From Streptomyces sp. NBC_01571 (GTDB lineage: Bacteria > Actinomycetota > Actinomycetes > Streptomycetales > Streptomycetaceae), in assembly GCF_026339875.1 (NCBI RefSeq), contig NZ_JAPEPZ010000002.1, positions 868,001 through 932,000 of the forward strand: a DNA stretch of 64,000 nucleotides. Reading direction: 5' to 3'. Shown here piece by piece: positions 1 to 7,447 of this stretch. Made by a program: the position numbers and the translations under genes. Numbering within the stretch: position 1 is the first letter of the stretch; the number at the start of each line of letters is the position of its first letter. Below the pieces are notes generated by a model. That model was not told the origin of the DNA. It saw nothing but the letters and a program-made list of their open reading frames with translations, and ran no database searches.

Positions 1-1172
1 CCGCGAAGGCGTTCCAGGCGAAGAACCCGGACACCAAGGTCAAGGTCGTCACCTATGACGGGTCGGCCAACGGGTCCAACTCCTTCCGGACGAAGATGCA
101 GCTCTTCGACCGCGCTGGTAGTGGCTGGCCCGACGTCGTCTTCTCCAGCCAGAACAACGACGCGGCATGGGCCAGCCAGAAGAGCGGCGGCAAGCAGGCG
201 TTCGCGGCCGTGTTGGACAAGGGACTGGTCCAGAAGGACACGCTCAGCAACTTCACCGAAGGCTCCCTCAAACCCTGCACGGTAAACGGCCGCGTGTACT
301 GCCTGCGCAACGACCTCGCCCAGGCGGTGCTCTGGTACGACAAGTCACTGCTGGAGCAGTTCGGCTACGCCCTCCCGACCACGTGGGAGGAGTACCAGGC
401 GCTCGGAGAAAAGGTCGCCAAGGAGCACCCGGGCTACATCATCGGGACGGCTGGGGATGCATGGACGCCCGAGGTGTTCATGTGGGCGAGCAAGTGCCAG
501 GCCAATGACGTGCCCGGTCCCAAGTCCCTCACCGTGAAGACCGACTCAACCGAGTGCAAGCGGGCGGCCTCGTTGCTCGACGCCCTCCGCCAGAACGGCA
601 CCGTGCCGGTGGTCAGCGTGTTCACTCCCGAGTTCTTGAAGAAGTACTCAGGCAAAGTGCTGATGATGCCGGGTCCTGCCTGGTATGCCGGCGCGATCTT
701 CAACAATCCTCAGTCGCTCAACGTGTCGGCCGGGCGGCTCGGAGTCGCCGCGCCCCTGCCGTGGAAGGGCGAGGGCGAGGCTGTGACGGGCAACGTGGGT
801 GGCGGAACTTGGTTCATCTCCAGCCATTCGAAAAACCTGAAGGCCGCCGAGACGTTCGTCCGGTTCGTCACCACGGCCGACGAGTATCAGGTCGATGTCG
901 CACCGGGATACCCGGCGTACGGGCCCGCCGCACAGAAGTGGATCGCCAAGCAGGAGGCGAGCAAGTACTACGCCACCCCGCTGCAGCCGGTGGTGACCGC
1001 AGCGTCGCGGATCTGGGACGGCTGGGGTTACCCCACGTTCAGCCAGGAGGCGATATGGGCGAAGACGATGACCCCGGGGATCACGGGCGGCAAGTCGATC
1101 GTGGACCTGCTGCCGACCTGGCAGAAGGCAATCGAGAACCAGGCCGAGGTCAACGGATACAGGGTGAAGTGA
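1..1172 (+). CDS. ABC transporter extracellular sugar-binding protein (5' end outside window)
   Basis: The reading frame is open from base 3 to the stop at 1170-1172, giving 389 visible residues; the signal peptide and start lie upstream of the window. The sequence has the character of family 1 extracellular solute-binding lipoproteins: charged N-lobe, a glycine-rich GNVGGGTWFISS segment near residue 265 and aromatic residues scattered through the C-lobe. It would capture a sugar outside the cell and deliver it to the two permeases that follow directly (1-nt gap). The downstream catabolic genes suggest a 6-deoxyhexose such as L-fucose or L-rhamnose, but the ligand is inferred from context only. 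No ATPase gene is present here; Streptomyces sugar importers often share MsiK. Confidence 0.9.
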   Translation, partial: AKAFQAKNPDTKVKVVTYDGSANGSNSFRTKMQLFDRAGSGWPDVVFSSQNNDAAWASQKSGGKQAFAAVLDKGLVQKDTLSNFTEGSLKPCTVNGRVYCLRNDLAQAVLWYDKSLLEQFGYALPTTWEEYQALGEKVAKEHPGYIIGTAGDAWTPEVFMWASKCQANDVPGPKSLTVKTDSTECKRAASLLDALRQNGTVPVVSVFTPEFLKKYSGKVLMMPGPAWYAGAIFNNPQSLNVSAGRLGVAAPLPWKGEGEAVTGNVGGGTWFISSHSKNLKAAETFVRFVTTADEYQVDVAPGYPAYGPAAQKWIAKQEASKYYATPLQPVVTAASRIWDGWGYPTFSQEAIWAKTMTPGITGGKSIVDLLPTWQKAIENQAEVNGYRVK

Positions 1173-1173
1173 A

Positions 1174-2127
1174 ATGTCCCTCGCTCCTCCGAGTGACCGG
1201 CTGACCGCTGACGCCTCGAGGCGTCGGCGGTCACGCCGGGTTAGCGGCCGGCCGGCCGGCCGCGCCTTCGCTCGCAGTCCGATCGGCTATCTCTTCGTCT
1301 CGCCCTACGCGTTGCTCACCATCGCCTTCGGGATCTTCCCTTCTCTCTACGCAGTACTCCTGGCCTTCACGACCGCCGACGGTGGATTCGCGGGCTTCGA
1401 CAACTTCACCAAGGTCGTCGGCGACTTCCGGTTCTGGCCGGCCGTGTTCCACGTGACCACCTATCTCCTCATCTGGCTCCTCGCGCTGGTCGTCTTCGTC
1501 GTCGGCCTGGCATTGGTGGTCCACGCTGTCAGTCTGCGGTGGGTGAGCACGACCCTGCGCTTCATCTACTACCTGCCCGGCGCGCTCGCGGGCGCGTCCA
1601 GCGTCCTGTTGTGGCTCTTCGTCCTTGATCCGACGGCGAGCCCGGTCAGCGGTCTGCTCAGCGCAATGGGATTCGACAGTTTCGTACAGGTGATCCAACC
1701 CGGCCACCTTCCGGCGATCTTCGCAATCATCGCGTTCTGGACCGGAGCCGGCGGGTGGATCATCATCATGTACGGCGCCCTCAACAACATCAGCCCCGAA
1801 GTGATCGAGGCCGCCCGCATCGACGGAGCGAACGCCGTCCAGATCGCGTTGCGGATCCAGCTTCCGATGCTTCGTAAGTGGGTTGCGTACATGGGGGTCA
1901 TGTCGCTCGCGGCCGGCACCCAGCTGTTCGTCGAGCCACAGTTGCTCAGCCAGGCCAGCAACGCAGTAGTGCCCAACGACTACTCGCTCAACCAGCTGGC
2001 TTATCAGTACGCGTTCCAGCAGAACGACTTCAACGGCGCGGCCGCGATCTCGCTGATCCTGCTGGTCGTCGCACTCCTGCTGTCCTGGGTGTTCGTGGCT
2101 CGTGGCGGCCTCTTCGAGAAGGAATGA
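1174..2127 (+). CDS. ABC sugar transporter permease, MalF/UgpA type
   Basis: A 317-residue integral membrane protein with about six hydrophobic segments and a basic, cytoplasmic N-terminus. The EAA loop that docks the ATPase is visible as EAARIDGAN followed by a leucine-proline pair near residue 212. This is the first of the two permease subunits of a carbohydrate importer (CUT1 type by length and gene order). It starts 1 nt after the binding-protein stop and its stop overlaps the start of the next permease (ATGA at 2124-2127), so the three are translationally linked. Confidence 0.93.
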   Translation: MSLAPPSDRLTADASRRRRSRRVSGRPAGRAFARSPIGYLFVSPYALLTIAFGIFPSLYAVLLAFTTADGGFAGFDNFTKVVGDFRFWPAVFHVTTYLLIWLLALVVFVVGLALVVHAVSLRWVSTTLRFIYYLPGALAGASSVLLWLFVLDPTASPVSGLLSAMGFDSFVQVIQPGHLPAIFAIIAFWTGAGGWIIIMYGALNNISPEVIEAARIDGANAVQIALRIQLPMLRKWVAYMGVMSLAAGTQLFVEPQLLSQASNAVVPNDYSLNQLAYQYAFQQNDFNGAAAISLILLVVALLLSWVFVARGGLFEKE

Positions 2128-3032
2128 CCATGACTGCACTCCCCGCCGGACGCCGCCGGCCGAGCCTCAGCGGGTGGAGCGGGCGGTCCATCGCGGGCGT
2201 CCTGCTCGTCGTCTTCGTCCTGTTCTTCGCCATCCCGATCGTCTGGCTGCTCCTCGCGGTCACGAAGAACTCGAAGACGCTCGTCGTCGCCGACCCGTTC
2301 TCGCTCGGGTCGTGGTCGGGCTTCGTCGCCAACTGCCATCAGTTGTTCAACTTCCAGGACGGTGCAGTGACGACCTGGATCGGGAACTCTGCGCTGTACG
2401 CGATCGGCGCTCTGGTGATCACGCTCCTCGTGAGCATCCCCGCCGGCTACGCGCTCGCGCTCACGGAGTTCAGGCTTCGGCAGGCGCTGCTCGTGCTGAC
2501 ACTCGTCGTCATGCTGATCCCCAGCACCGCACTGGTGCTGCCCATCTTCCTCGAGCTGAACAGTGTCGGCTTGATCGGAAGCCCGCTGTCGGTGATCCTG
2601 CCCATGTCCTTCTTCCCGTTCGGCGTTTATCTCACCTATATCTACTTCTCGACCAGCATCCCCCGTGACATCCTCGCAGCCGCGCGCATCGACGGCTGCA
2701 ACGGAGTCCAGGTCTTCACCCGAGTCGCCCTTCCGCTGGCCGCCCCGATCGTCGCCCTGGTGGCGTTCTTCAGCTTTGTACAGAACTGGAACAACTTCTT
2801 CCTCCCGTTCGTGATGCTGCCCTCGAGCGACGGCTACCCGATCCAGGTCGGGCTCACCTCGCTTCTGGCGTCAACCCCGGCTTTCAATCCCAGCTCCGCA
2901 GGATCCGACTCCGTCCAGCTGCCCACCTTGGCGCTGGGGACGATCGTGTCGATCCTGCCCGTCCTGGTCGTCTTCTTGTTCTCCCAGCGATTCCTGGTCG
3001 CGGGCATGACAGCGGGAGGAGCCAAGGAATGA
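2124..3032 (+). CDS. ABC sugar transporter permease, MalG/UgpE type
   Basis: A 302-residue membrane protein, second permease of the sugar importer. The ATG at 2124 overlaps the previous stop in an ATGA; a second ATG at 2130 is possible. The EAA loop reads AAARIDGCN, with the usual Glu replaced by Ala, followed by the conserved leucine-proline region. N-terminal transmembrane segment at about residues 26-46, and further segments through the protein. The frame stays open upstream inside the first permease, but the overlap and family length support 2124. Confidence 0.92.
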   Translation: MTMTALPAGRRRPSLSGWSGRSIAGVLLVVFVLFFAIPIVWLLLAVTKNSKTLVVADPFSLGSWSGFVANCHQLFNFQDGAVTTWIGNSALYAIGALVITLLVSIPAGYALALTEFRLRQALLVLTLVVMLIPSTALVLPIFLELNSVGLIGSPLSVILPMSFFPFGVYLTYIYFSTSIPRDILAAARIDGCNGVQVFTRVALPLAAPIVALVAFFSFVQNWNNFFLPFVMLPSSDGYPIQVGLTSLLASTPAFNPSSAGSDSVQLPTLALGTIVSILPVLVVFLFSQRFLVAGMTAGGAKE

Positions 3033-3063
3033 CCGCTCGCACATGCAAGGAGAACTACCGCCG

Positions 3064-4233
3064 ATGAAGATCACCGGGTACCGCAGCCTGAGCACCGTTC
3101 ACGACTGGGGCAGAATCACCGGGGACGTCAACGGGGTCCAGCCCAGCCACGCCACGCCGGTCCCCGTCCTCATCATCGAGACCGACACCGGCATCGAGGG
3201 AGTAGGCCTCGGGTCCCACGCCGACATCGCCCGTGTCTTCCCCGCGATCGAGGGCGATGACCCGCGGTCGGTCGTGGCGCTCTACGACCGAATGCTCGAC
3301 TGGGTATTCAAGGCCGGTCACTCAGGATCCACCTTCGGCACCATCGGTGCCGTCGACATGGCCCTCTGGGACATCAAGGCCAAGGCCGCTGACGAGCCGC
3401 TCTGGCGGACCCTCGGGGGCCGCGAGCGCTTCGTCCCCGGGTACGCGTCCGGCCTCGAGTACGGCCTGACCGAGGACGAACTCGCCGACCTCTACGGTCG
3501 GTTCGCGGACCGCGGGTTCAAGGCCGGCAAGCTCAAAGGCGGCCGCGACCTCGACCGGGACCTGCCCCGGCTGGAGATCATGCGCGACATTCTCAGCCGC
3601 AACTCCCGCCGCCCGGCACTCATGTTCGACGCCAACGAGTCGTGGAACCACGCCCAGGCGGCCCGGTATGTCGCGGCCATCGAGCAGCGCATGGACCTCA
3701 CCTGGGTGGAGGAACCGCTGCGCCGGTGGGATGCGGCCGGCATGGCCGCGCTGCGCGGGAAGGTGCGCGCGGCGATCGCCAGCGGCGAGAACCTGACCGG
3801 ACTGGAGCAGTACCGCCCCCTGCTGGACGCCAACGCGGTCGATATCGTGCAGGTCGGCAACGTGTGGGGGATCACCCACTTCCTCCGCGTCGCGACGCTC
3901 GCGCACGCCCACGATCTGCCGGTGAGTCCCGTCGCGTACAACGCGAACCCGGTGGCGCACGCCGCCGCCGCCGTGCCGAACCATCTGGCCTTCGAAGTCC
4001 AGGATCTCCTCTTTCCCGTCGGTCTCGATGTCGACCAGCAGTTCGACGACGGAGGCATCGTCCTGGGCGATCGCCCGGGCATCGGGATCGTGGTCGACGA
4101 ATCCCAGATGTCACCAGCCGGCGCCGCGACGCCCCGGCCCGCGGCGACTGGACCGCACATCCGGCCCGAACGCGCTGCCCTGCGGCTGGTGGCCGAGCCG
4201 GACGTGACGCACCGCGGAGGCCGACCCTCGTGA
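3064..4233 (+). CDS. Enolase-superfamily (mandelate racemase type) sugar-acid dehydratase
   Basis: A 389-residue member of the mandelate racemase/muconate lactonizing group. Start chosen at ATG 3064 because AAGGAGA lies at 3047-3053; an ATG at 3043 would place the ribosome site inside the gene. Visible active-site elements: GKLKGG with K156 and K158, metal ligands D189 (FDANESW), E216 (VEEP) and E242 (SGENL). The strand that normally carries the catalytic His reads PVSPVAYN (residues 286-293) and has no His at the expected place. Downstream mutarotase and lactonase suggest dehydration of L-fuconate or a related 6-deoxyaldonate to the 2-keto-3-deoxy acid. Substrate is inferred from neighbours. 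Confidence 0.85.
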   Translation: MKITGYRSLSTVHDWGRITGDVNGVQPSHATPVPVLIIETDTGIEGVGLGSHADIARVFPAIEGDDPRSVVALYDRMLDWVFKAGHSGSTFGTIGAVDMALWDIKAKAADEPLWRTLGGRERFVPGYASGLEYGLTEDELADLYGRFADRGFKAGKLKGGRDLDRDLPRLEIMRDILSRNSRRPALMFDANESWNHAQAARYVAAIEQRMDLTWVEEPLRRWDAAGMAALRGKVRAAIASGENLTGLEQYRPLLDANAVDIVQVGNVWGITHFLRVATLAHAHDLPVSPVAYNANPVAHAAAAVPNHLAFEVQDLLFPVGLDVDQQFDDGGIVLGDRPGIGIVVDESQMSPAGAATPRPAATGPHIRPERAALRLVAEPDVTHRGGRPS

Positions 4234-4568
4234 CCCGTCGACCTGAGCGCAGGGCCTTCGTCGTGGGTGTGCGGCCCGAGAAGCGCGAGGAGTACCTGGC
4301 GCTGCATCGTGCCGTGTGGCCGAGCGTCGAGCGAAAGCTCACCGAATGCAACGTGCGCAACTACAGCATCTTCATCTTCGGCGACATCCTGTTCGCCTAC
4401 TACGAGTACGTCGGCGAGGACCACGAGGCGGACATGCGAAGGATCGCCGACGACCCGGTTTCGCAGGAATGGTGGACGCACACCGACCCGTGCCAGGTGA
4501 GGATCGCCGAGGAGCGTGATCCCGGGGCGCTGTGGCAGCCCGTCGAGGAACTGTGGCACCTCGCATGA
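4230..4568 (+). CDS. L-rhamnose/L-fucose mutarotase, RhaM family (COG3254)
   Basis: A 112-residue protein starting with GTG 4230, overlapping the previous stop as GTGA. It shows the RhaM-family features: HRAVWPSV near residue 29, YSIFIFGD, YYEY and a tryptophan pair in QEWW. The family interconverts the alpha and beta anomers of 6-deoxyhexoses, supplying the anomer used by the sugar dehydrogenase. In Xanthomonas campestris a COG3254 mutarotase sits with L-fuconate dehydratase and fuconolactonase in the L-fucose pathway, which is the same set seen here. The next gene begins at an ATGA overlap. Confidence 0.9.
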   Translation: MTRRPERRAFVVGVRPEKREEYLALHRAVWPSVERKLTECNVRNYSIFIFGDILFAYYEYVGEDHEADMRRIADDPVSQEWWTHTDPCQVRIAEERDPGALWQPVEELWHLA

Positions 4569-5401
4569 CTGCCGGCATCGACGCCCATGTGCACCTGTGG
4601 GACCGGGCCGTGGACCCGCAGGACTGGATCGACGCGGAGACCATGGCGCCGATCGCCCGCGACTTCGGCGCCTCTGATCTGAGCGAGATGCTGGCCTCGA
4701 CCGGACTCGACGGTGCCGTGGTCGTGCAGTCGAGCAACAGCCTCGACGAGAGCGTCCGGCTCGCCCAGCTGGACTCGTCCGCCATCGCCGGCCTCGTCGC
4801 GTGGGTCGACCTCGCGGCGGAGGTCGGACCCCAGCTCGACCGGATCCGCGAAAACGCCGCTGTCCCCGTCGTCGGGGTGCGGCATCTGGCCCACATCGAC
4901 CCGGACCCGGAGTGGATGATGCGCGAGGAGGTCGGCGCGGGCCTCGCGGTACTCGAGCGCGAGGGCCTCTGCTTCGACCTCGTCGTGCGTGAGTGGCAGC
5001 TCCCTCAGGCGACCCGCCTGGCCACGCGCCACGGCGGACTCCGCTTTCTTCTCGATCACCTGGGCGATCCGCCTGGGCCCGGGCAGGACAGGAGTACGTG
5101 GGCGTCGCAGCTGCGGGAGCTCGCGCGCCAACCGAACGTCGTCGCGAAGGTCTCGGGACTCACGTCGGGACTCGTCCCAGGATCATGGCGTTCGGCCGAT
5201 CTCGCCGCCCCGGTGACGATCGCCCTGGGATCCTTCGGCCCCGAGCGTCTGCTCTACGGCTCCGACTGGCCGCTGGCTGAGCTCGGCGGGGGGGCGGCGC
5301 CCTGGAAGTCCGCTCTGGAAGCCCTGCTCGACGGGCTTTCCGCCGCGGAACGCGCGCGTGTGTTCGGCGGCAACGCTGCCGACGTCTACTCGCTCTCCTG
5401 A
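4565..5401 (+). CDS. Amidohydrolase of the L-fuconolactonase / L-rhamnonolactonase type (COG3618)
   Basis: A 278-residue TIM-barrel amidohydrolase with N-terminal DAHVHLWD, DHLGDP near residue 166 and the C-terminal GSDWP motif typical of the COG3618 lactonases. It should open an aldonolactone to the aldonic acid that the upstream dehydratase uses. ATG 4565 overlaps the mutarotase stop (ATGA). It is the last gene of the operon; its final 16 bases overlap the 3' end of the convergent GntR gene. The sugar dehydrogenase and the final 2-keto-3-deoxy-acid enzymes are not in the window and may lie upstream. Confidence 0.88.
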   Translation: MTAGIDAHVHLWDRAVDPQDWIDAETMAPIARDFGASDLSEMLASTGLDGAVVVQSSNSLDESVRLAQLDSSAIAGLVAWVDLAAEVGPQLDRIRENAAVPVVGVRHLAHIDPDPEWMMREEVGAGLAVLEREGLCFDLVVREWQLPQATRLATRHGGLRFLLDHLGDPPGPGQDRSTWASQLRELARQPNVVAKVSGLTSGLVPGSWRSADLAAPVTIALGSFGPERLLYGSDWPLAELGGGAAPWKSALEALLDGLSAAERARVFGGNAADVYSLS

Positions 5402-6168
5402 TCGAGCGCTCGACCACGCGCCCGAGGCGCGTGGTCGGGCAGCCGACGACGCTCCCACGAGATGTGGATGTGATCGTGCATCGCCTTCTGGGCCGCGGCG
5501 ACGTCCTGCCTCGAGATGGCATCGACGATCGCCGCGTGTTCCTTCAGCGTCAGTGCGAACGCGTCAGGCGGGTCGATGCCCTGGTAGCGGCTGGACTCCG
5601 TGGCTCGCTTGTACAGATGCTTGGCGATGTTCTCCGCCAGCCGGTTGCCGGAGATCTCCATGAGCGCGTAGTGGAACACCACATCCGCCTGTCGGAAGGA
5701 GTCCGTCTCGGACTGGCTTTCACGCATCGTGGTCAAGGCGTTCTCCAGCCTCCGCAACCCGTCTGCGCTGCGAGAACCGGCAACCGCGCCCGCCATCGCC
5801 GACTCGAGGCTCGCCCGCACGATCGTCAACTCGTCGAGGACGCCGAGCGTCTCGTCGTTGTCGATCAACGCGGAGAGCACCACCGGATCGAGCATGTTCC
5901 AGTAACCCGGCGCCCGCACCTGGGTGCCGCGCCCCTGGGAAACGATCACCAGGCCCTTCTCCTCCAACCGCTTCACCGATTCACGCAGCACCGTGCGACT
6001 CACGCCGAAGTGTTCGCTCAGCGGACCCTCCGGGGGCAGCAACTCGCCTTCCTTCAACTGGCCCGTCACGATGAGGTCTACGAGCTCGGAAACGACTGCA
6101 ACCCCCAAGCGCCCGGCGGGCAGACGTCGCGGGAACAGACGGGTTGAGTGCTGCGACTCGGTTGGCAT
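5386..6168 (-). CDS. GntR-family transcriptional regulator, FadR/FCD subfamily
   Basis: A 260-residue repressor type protein. Winged helix at about residues 20-90 (LPPEGPLSEHFGVSRTVLRE contains the recognition helix), followed by an all-helical FCD ligand-binding domain with the metal-binding type histidines in FHYAL and KEHAAIVDAI. It faces the sugar operon convergently with a 16-bp overlap, and is the likely sensor of a sugar acid from that pathway. Its own ATG lies inside a perfect palindrome (6166-6175), consistent with autoregulation. A regulatory link to the operon is inferred from position. Confidence 0.9.
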   Translation of the reverse strand: MPTESQHSTRLFPRRLPAGRLGVAVVSELVDLIVTGQLKEGELLPPEGPLSEHFGVSRTVLRESVKRLEEKGLVIVSQGRGTQVRAPGYWNMLDPVVLSALIDNDETLGVLDELTIVRASLESAMAGAVAGSRSADGLRRLENALTTMRESQSETDSFRQADVVFHYALMEISGNRLAENIAKHLYKRATESSRYQGIDPPDAFALTLKEHAAIVDAISRQDVAAAQKAMHDHIHISWERRRLPDHAPRARGRALDQESE

Positions 6169-6175
6169 ACGTATG
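6166..6175. promoter_or_regulatory. Palindrome over the GntR start codon (possible operator)
   Basis: CATACGTATG is a perfect 10-bp palindrome, extended by GG and CC pairs on either side with one mismatch. It contains the ATG of the GntR gene. FCD-type GntR proteins bind short palindromes of this size, so it may be an autoregulatory operator. No ribosome site is obvious between it and the start. Confidence 0.4.
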
Positions 6176-6397
6176 ACCTTAACGCCTCAATCAACCTGCG
6201 GTCGACGAGGTTCCTGGTCCACGATATGTCGCCGACGTTCAACGTCCGGGCCGCAGAGGCGTTCACGACGCATAGCCTCGAAGTCGTCGGCAGCGGCATA
6301 CCGAGTCAGCCTGGACCACGGCGGCCGCCGAAGTCACCGGCCGGCAACCCTCGCGCGCGGGTCGCAGTCGGTGAAGGCCACCCTGCCAGCCAGGTGT

Positions 6398-6423
6398 GGG
6401 CCCTGGTCCACGGGTCAGGGCCC
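6398..6423. terminator. GC-rich hairpin
   Basis: GGGCCCTG and CAGGGCCC are perfect inverted repeats separated by 10 nt. No T tract follows. It lies in a gene-poor stretch (6176-6459) in which nothing else was recognised; the short palindrome GACGTTCAACGTC at 6234-6246 is also there. Confidence 0.3.
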
Positions 6424-6459
6424 AGCGTTTGCCCGGATCGTCTTGGCTTGGGGTGATCA

Positions 6460-6817
6460 ATGTCGGCGCGGGCCCCGGAAGCAGTGCTCGAGCAGTATCT
6501 GGAGGCGCTGGTCGAGGAGGAAGCCCCGGCCGTGGTGGTCGTCGGGCCGTCGCGGAGAGAGCCGACGGGTCCGCGCCGTGCTGTGTCGCATTGGGAGAAC
6601 GCGGCCGGGGCGGGGATCTGTCGGTGGACTACCGAGCGTTGGCGCCTGCCGCGGCGGAGGCCGGAGTCGAGGGGTTGGATGCCCGGCGGACAGCCGTGGT
6701 ACTCGGCTGGGACAGTGCGTCCGCCTCGCGCGTCGAGGGTGCGAGAGCACGGTTGAAGAGGGTGGTGGAACGGGGCTGGCTGGTGGAGGCGAAGCCGGGA
6801 AGGTTCACGACGCCGCC
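6460..6817 (+). pseudogene. Frameshifted conserved hypothetical gene
   Basis: ATG 6460 opens a good coding frame (EQYLEALVEEEAPAVVVV). From about 6560-6620 coding quality passes to another frame that continues with SVDYRALAPAAAEAGVEGLD and ends with ARLKRVVERGWLVEAKPGRF, which looks like a wing or DNA-binding helix. Together they would make a protein of about 120 residues with a single indel. The product is not recognised. The 3' end runs directly into transposase debris. Confidence 0.5.
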
Positions 6818-7008
6818 GTCGGAACAGGTTGATCATGTCGGGCGGCCAGCCGGCGGTTCATGGGTGCGATCATCGACCAGCGGATGACGGCCTCACTCGC
6901 GTCGGTGCGGCGTTCGTAGTCTCGGACCAGGCGCCGGCTGAGCAGGAGCCACGCGAAGGATCTTTCGACGACCCAGCGGCGGGGCAGTGCCTGTGGTGTG
7001 TTCAACGA
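6805..7008 (-). pseudogene. IS5-family transposase, C-terminal fragment
   Basis: The last 65 or so residues of an IS5-type DDE transposase: [19 protein letters not shown], then [20 protein letters not shown], the usual region around the catalytic Glu. The upstream part of the gene is gone; the fragment abuts the IS200-type remnant on the other strand. No terminal repeats were found. Confidence 0.75.
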
Positions 7009-7266
7009 CGAGATGCGGACGTGCACGAGGCGACCGTGCGGCAGGTGCGCGAGGACATCGAGGTGCCGAAGGTTGCCCTGTCCGGCCTGGTGGACAGCCT
7101 CAAAGGTGTCTCCGCCCGCATCCTGCGTCGAGACTTCACCTCCCGAGTGAACCGGGCCATCATGCACGGCCCCTTCTGGTCGCCGAGTTACTTCGCCGCG
7201 TCCTGCGGCAGTTCCCCGCTCGCGGTGGTGCAGCAGTACATCGAGCAGCAGCGCCGCCGGCTGTAG
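6993..7266 (+). pseudogene. IS200/IS605-type Y1 transposase (TnpA) remnant
   Basis: The C-terminal half of a TnpA is clear: [18 protein letters not shown], then [11 protein letters not shown] and the tyrosine motif [10 protein letters not shown]. The part that should hold the HUH histidine pair is missing; the frame jumps from [10 protein letters not shown] straight to the [10 protein letters not shown] helix. Sequence just after the stop (CCCTGAAGG at 7299-7307) resembles the hairpin found at the right ends of such elements. Not functional. Confidence 0.75.
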
Positions 7267-7447
7267 CTTCGCTCTGCGGACCGTTGCGCCTCACCCCGCC
7301 CTGAAGGACGTCGCTTGCGCAGGGCTCATCCGGTCAAACAGGAATGTTCCAGCCGCCCACTCTGGCGAGGCGCCCAAGCAATTGCGGCAGGGCACGCTTT
7401 TACGGTGGACGGCGCACCGTTTTGTGTATGACCGGCCACCGCAGGAC

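Noticed and set aside
1231..2139. Minus-strand open frame opposite the first permease
   Set aside because: Acidic low-complexity translation opposite a membrane protein, a typical shadow.
3043..3063. ATG 3043 as start of the enolase-superfamily gene
   Set aside because: The ribosome-binding AAGGAGA would be inside the gene; ATG 3064 has ideal spacing.
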